Assembly: GCF_016907515.1 (NCBI RefSeq)
Contig: NZ_JAFBBY010000001.1
Span: forward strand, 2,604,001 to 2,668,000
Direction of reading: 5' to 3'
Length of the DNA stretch: 64,000 nt
From: Nocardioides nitrophenolicus
GTDB taxonomy: Bacteria > Actinomycetota > Actinomycetes > Propionibacteriales > Nocardioidaceae
The notes beneath the pieces are model-generated. The model made no database searches. It was not told the DNA's origin and worked only from the letters and a program-made list of their open reading frames with translations. Position numbers and translations under genes: made by a program. Shown here piece after piece: positions 62,827 to 64,000 of the stretch. Position 1 is the first letter of the stretch, and every line of letters starts with the position of its first letter.

Positions 62827-64000
62827 TCAGCGCCGGGTGGCGAGGAAGTCGGCGATCCGCCCGATCGCCTCCTCGAGCACCTCGACATCGGGCAGCGTCA
62901 CCAGCCGGAAGTGGTCGGGGGCGAACCAGTTGAAGCCGGTGCCGTGGGTGACCAGGATCTTCTTGGCTCGCAGCAGCTCGATGACGAACGCCTCGTCGTC
63001 CTCGATCGGGTAGACCTCGGGGTCCAGGCGCGGGAAGCAGTAGAGCGCGCCTCGGGGCCGGACCGAGGAGACGCCGGGGATCTCGTTGAGCAGCTTGTCG
63101 GCGAGCATGGCCTGCTCGTAGAAGCGGCCGCCGGGGACGATCAGCTCGTTGATCGACTGGTAGCCGCCGAGTGCGGTCTGGATGGCGTGCTGCGCCGGGA
63201 CGTTGGCGCACATGCGCATGTTGGAGAGCGTGGTGAGGCCCTCGAGGAAGTCCTCGGCGAGCTCCTTGGGCCCGGAGATCATCACCCAGCCGGCGCGGTA
63301 GCCGCACACCCGGTAGGCCTTGGAGAGGCCGCTGAAGGTGAGGCACAGGACGTCATTGCCGGCGGCCGCGGCGGCGTGGTGGTGCTCGGCGTCCTCGAAG
63401 AGGATCTTCTCGTAGATCTCGTCGGCGAAGACGACCAGGTCGTGGCGCCGGGCGATGTCGACGAGCTTGGCGACCATGTCCTTGCTGTAGACGGCACCGG
63501 TGGGGTTGTTGGGGTTGATGATCACCAGGCCGTGGGTGTTCTCGGTGATCTTCGACTCGATGTCCTCGAGGTCCGGCATCCAGCCGTTCTCCTCGTCGCA
63601 CCGGTAGTGGACCGGCGTGCCTCCGGACAGCGACACCGCGCCGGTCCACAGCGGGTAGTCGGGGGCGGGGACCAGGATCTCGTTGCCGTCGTCGAGGAAG
63701 GCCTGCAGGACCATCGAGATCATCTCGGACACGCCGTTGCCGACGAAGACGTCGTCGACGGCGGTGTCCTTGAGGCCCCGCGACTGGTAGTACTGCGCGA
63801 CGGCGGTGCGAGCGGAGTAGATGCCGCGGGAGTCGGAGTAGCCCTGGGCGTCGGGCAGGTTGTGCACCATGTCGGCCACGATCGCCTCGGGTGCCTCGAA
63901 GCCGAAGGGTGCCGGGTTGCCGATGTTGAGCTTGAGGATCTTGTGACCCTCGGCCTCGAGGCGCTGAGCCTCGACGAGGATCGGTCCCCGGACGTCGTAG
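62827..64000 (-). CDS. Pyridoxal-phosphate aminotransferase, AlaA-like (5' end outside window)
   Basis: The visible 391 codons are a fold-type I aminotransferase of the AlaA class (alanine from glutamate and pyruvate). Motifs are NIGNPAPFGF, VVFADEIYEKI (Asp to the pyridine N), SGLSKAYRVCGYRAGW with the Schiff-base Lys in GLSK, and RPRGALYCFPRLD. The frame stays open to the window edge, so the start lies beyond it. Substrate choice beyond alanine and valine cannot be settled. Confidence 0.88.
   Translation of the reverse strand, partial: YDVRGPILVEAQRLEAEGHKILKLNIGNPAPFGFEAPEAIVADMVHNLPDAQGYSDSRGIYSARTAVAQYYQSRGLKDTAVDDVFVGNGVSEMISMVLQAFLDDGNEILVPAPDYPLWTGAVSLSGGTPVHYRCDEENGWMPDLEDIESKITENTHGLVIINPNNPTGAVYSKDMVAKLVDIARRHDLVVFADEIYEKILFEDAEHHHAAAAAGNDVLCLTFSGLSKAYRVCGYRAGWVMISGPKELAEDFLEGLTTLSNMRMCANVPAQHAIQTALGGYQSINELIVPGGRFYEQAMLADKLLNEIPGVSSVRPRGALYCFPRLDPEVYPIEDDEAFVIELLRAKKILVTHGTGFNWFAPDHFRLVTLPDVEVLEEAIGRIADFLATRR

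Overview
The window is high-GC chromosomal DNA from an actinobacterium, most likely in or near the family Nocardioidaceae. The basis is the base composition, GTG starts, ergothioneine genes, ParA/ParB with actinobacterial parS sites, and the gene order rpmH-dnaA-dnaN-gnd-recF-DUF721-gyrB-gyrA-DUF3566-tRNA-Ile-DLW39-tRNA-Ala. That order identifies the replication-origin region. The genus is an inference; no 16S gene is present.

Layout. (1) 1-10.7 kb: a probable sulfur/organic-substrate acquisition block. It holds a partial SfnB-like acyl-CoA-dehydrogenase-fold enzyme, an NtaA/SnaA flavin monooxygenase, a triple-rhodanese protein, a Dpp/Opp-type ABC importer (fused double ATPase, two permeases, lipoprotein binding protein) and an in-frame MFS-nitroreductase fusion. 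(2) 10.8-14.8 kb: a secreted TAP-type hydrolase and the ergothioneine genes egtD and egtB. (3) 14.8-15.7 kb: non-coding, rearranged-looking DNA. (4) 15.7-35.3 kb: a visibly less GC-rich defence island. On the minus strand it has a tightly packed six-gene array (SF2 helicase-nuclease, beta-class DNA methyltransferase, OLD-type ATPase/TOPRIM nuclease, UvrD-type helicase fused to a Cas4/AddB-like Fe-S nuclease, HerA ATPase, NurA nuclease). On the plus strand the array is flanked by a separate D12-class adenine methyltransferase and a 1484-residue GHKL-ATPase/DUF3883 protein; a 105-residue protein follows on the minus strand. (5) 35.3-37.3 kb: a frameshifted small membrane protein, the end of an old IS481-family element, and an intact IS481-family element inserted exactly at the 3' end of tRNA-Ala. 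(6) 37.3-56.4 kb: the conserved origin region, with candidate oriC between dnaA and dnaN and parS sites around parA. (7) 56.5-64 kb: a lipoprotein, a two-component system, a PlsC-like acyltransferase, a frameshifted ECF sigma factor with a membrane partner, a secreted chymotrypsin-fold protease and a partial AlaA-type aminotransferase.

The main discovery candidate is the island. HerA-NurA, an OLD/UvrD pair resembling Gabija, and a type III-like methyltransferase/helicase-nuclease pair normally occur as separate modules. Here they sit in one array with mostly overlapping start and stop codons, next to two methyltransferases of different classes and a large GHKL/DUF3883 protein. I cannot match this combination to a named system from sequence alone. 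Its role in phage or plasmid defence is an inference from domain content and from its position beside a tRNA and an IS element.
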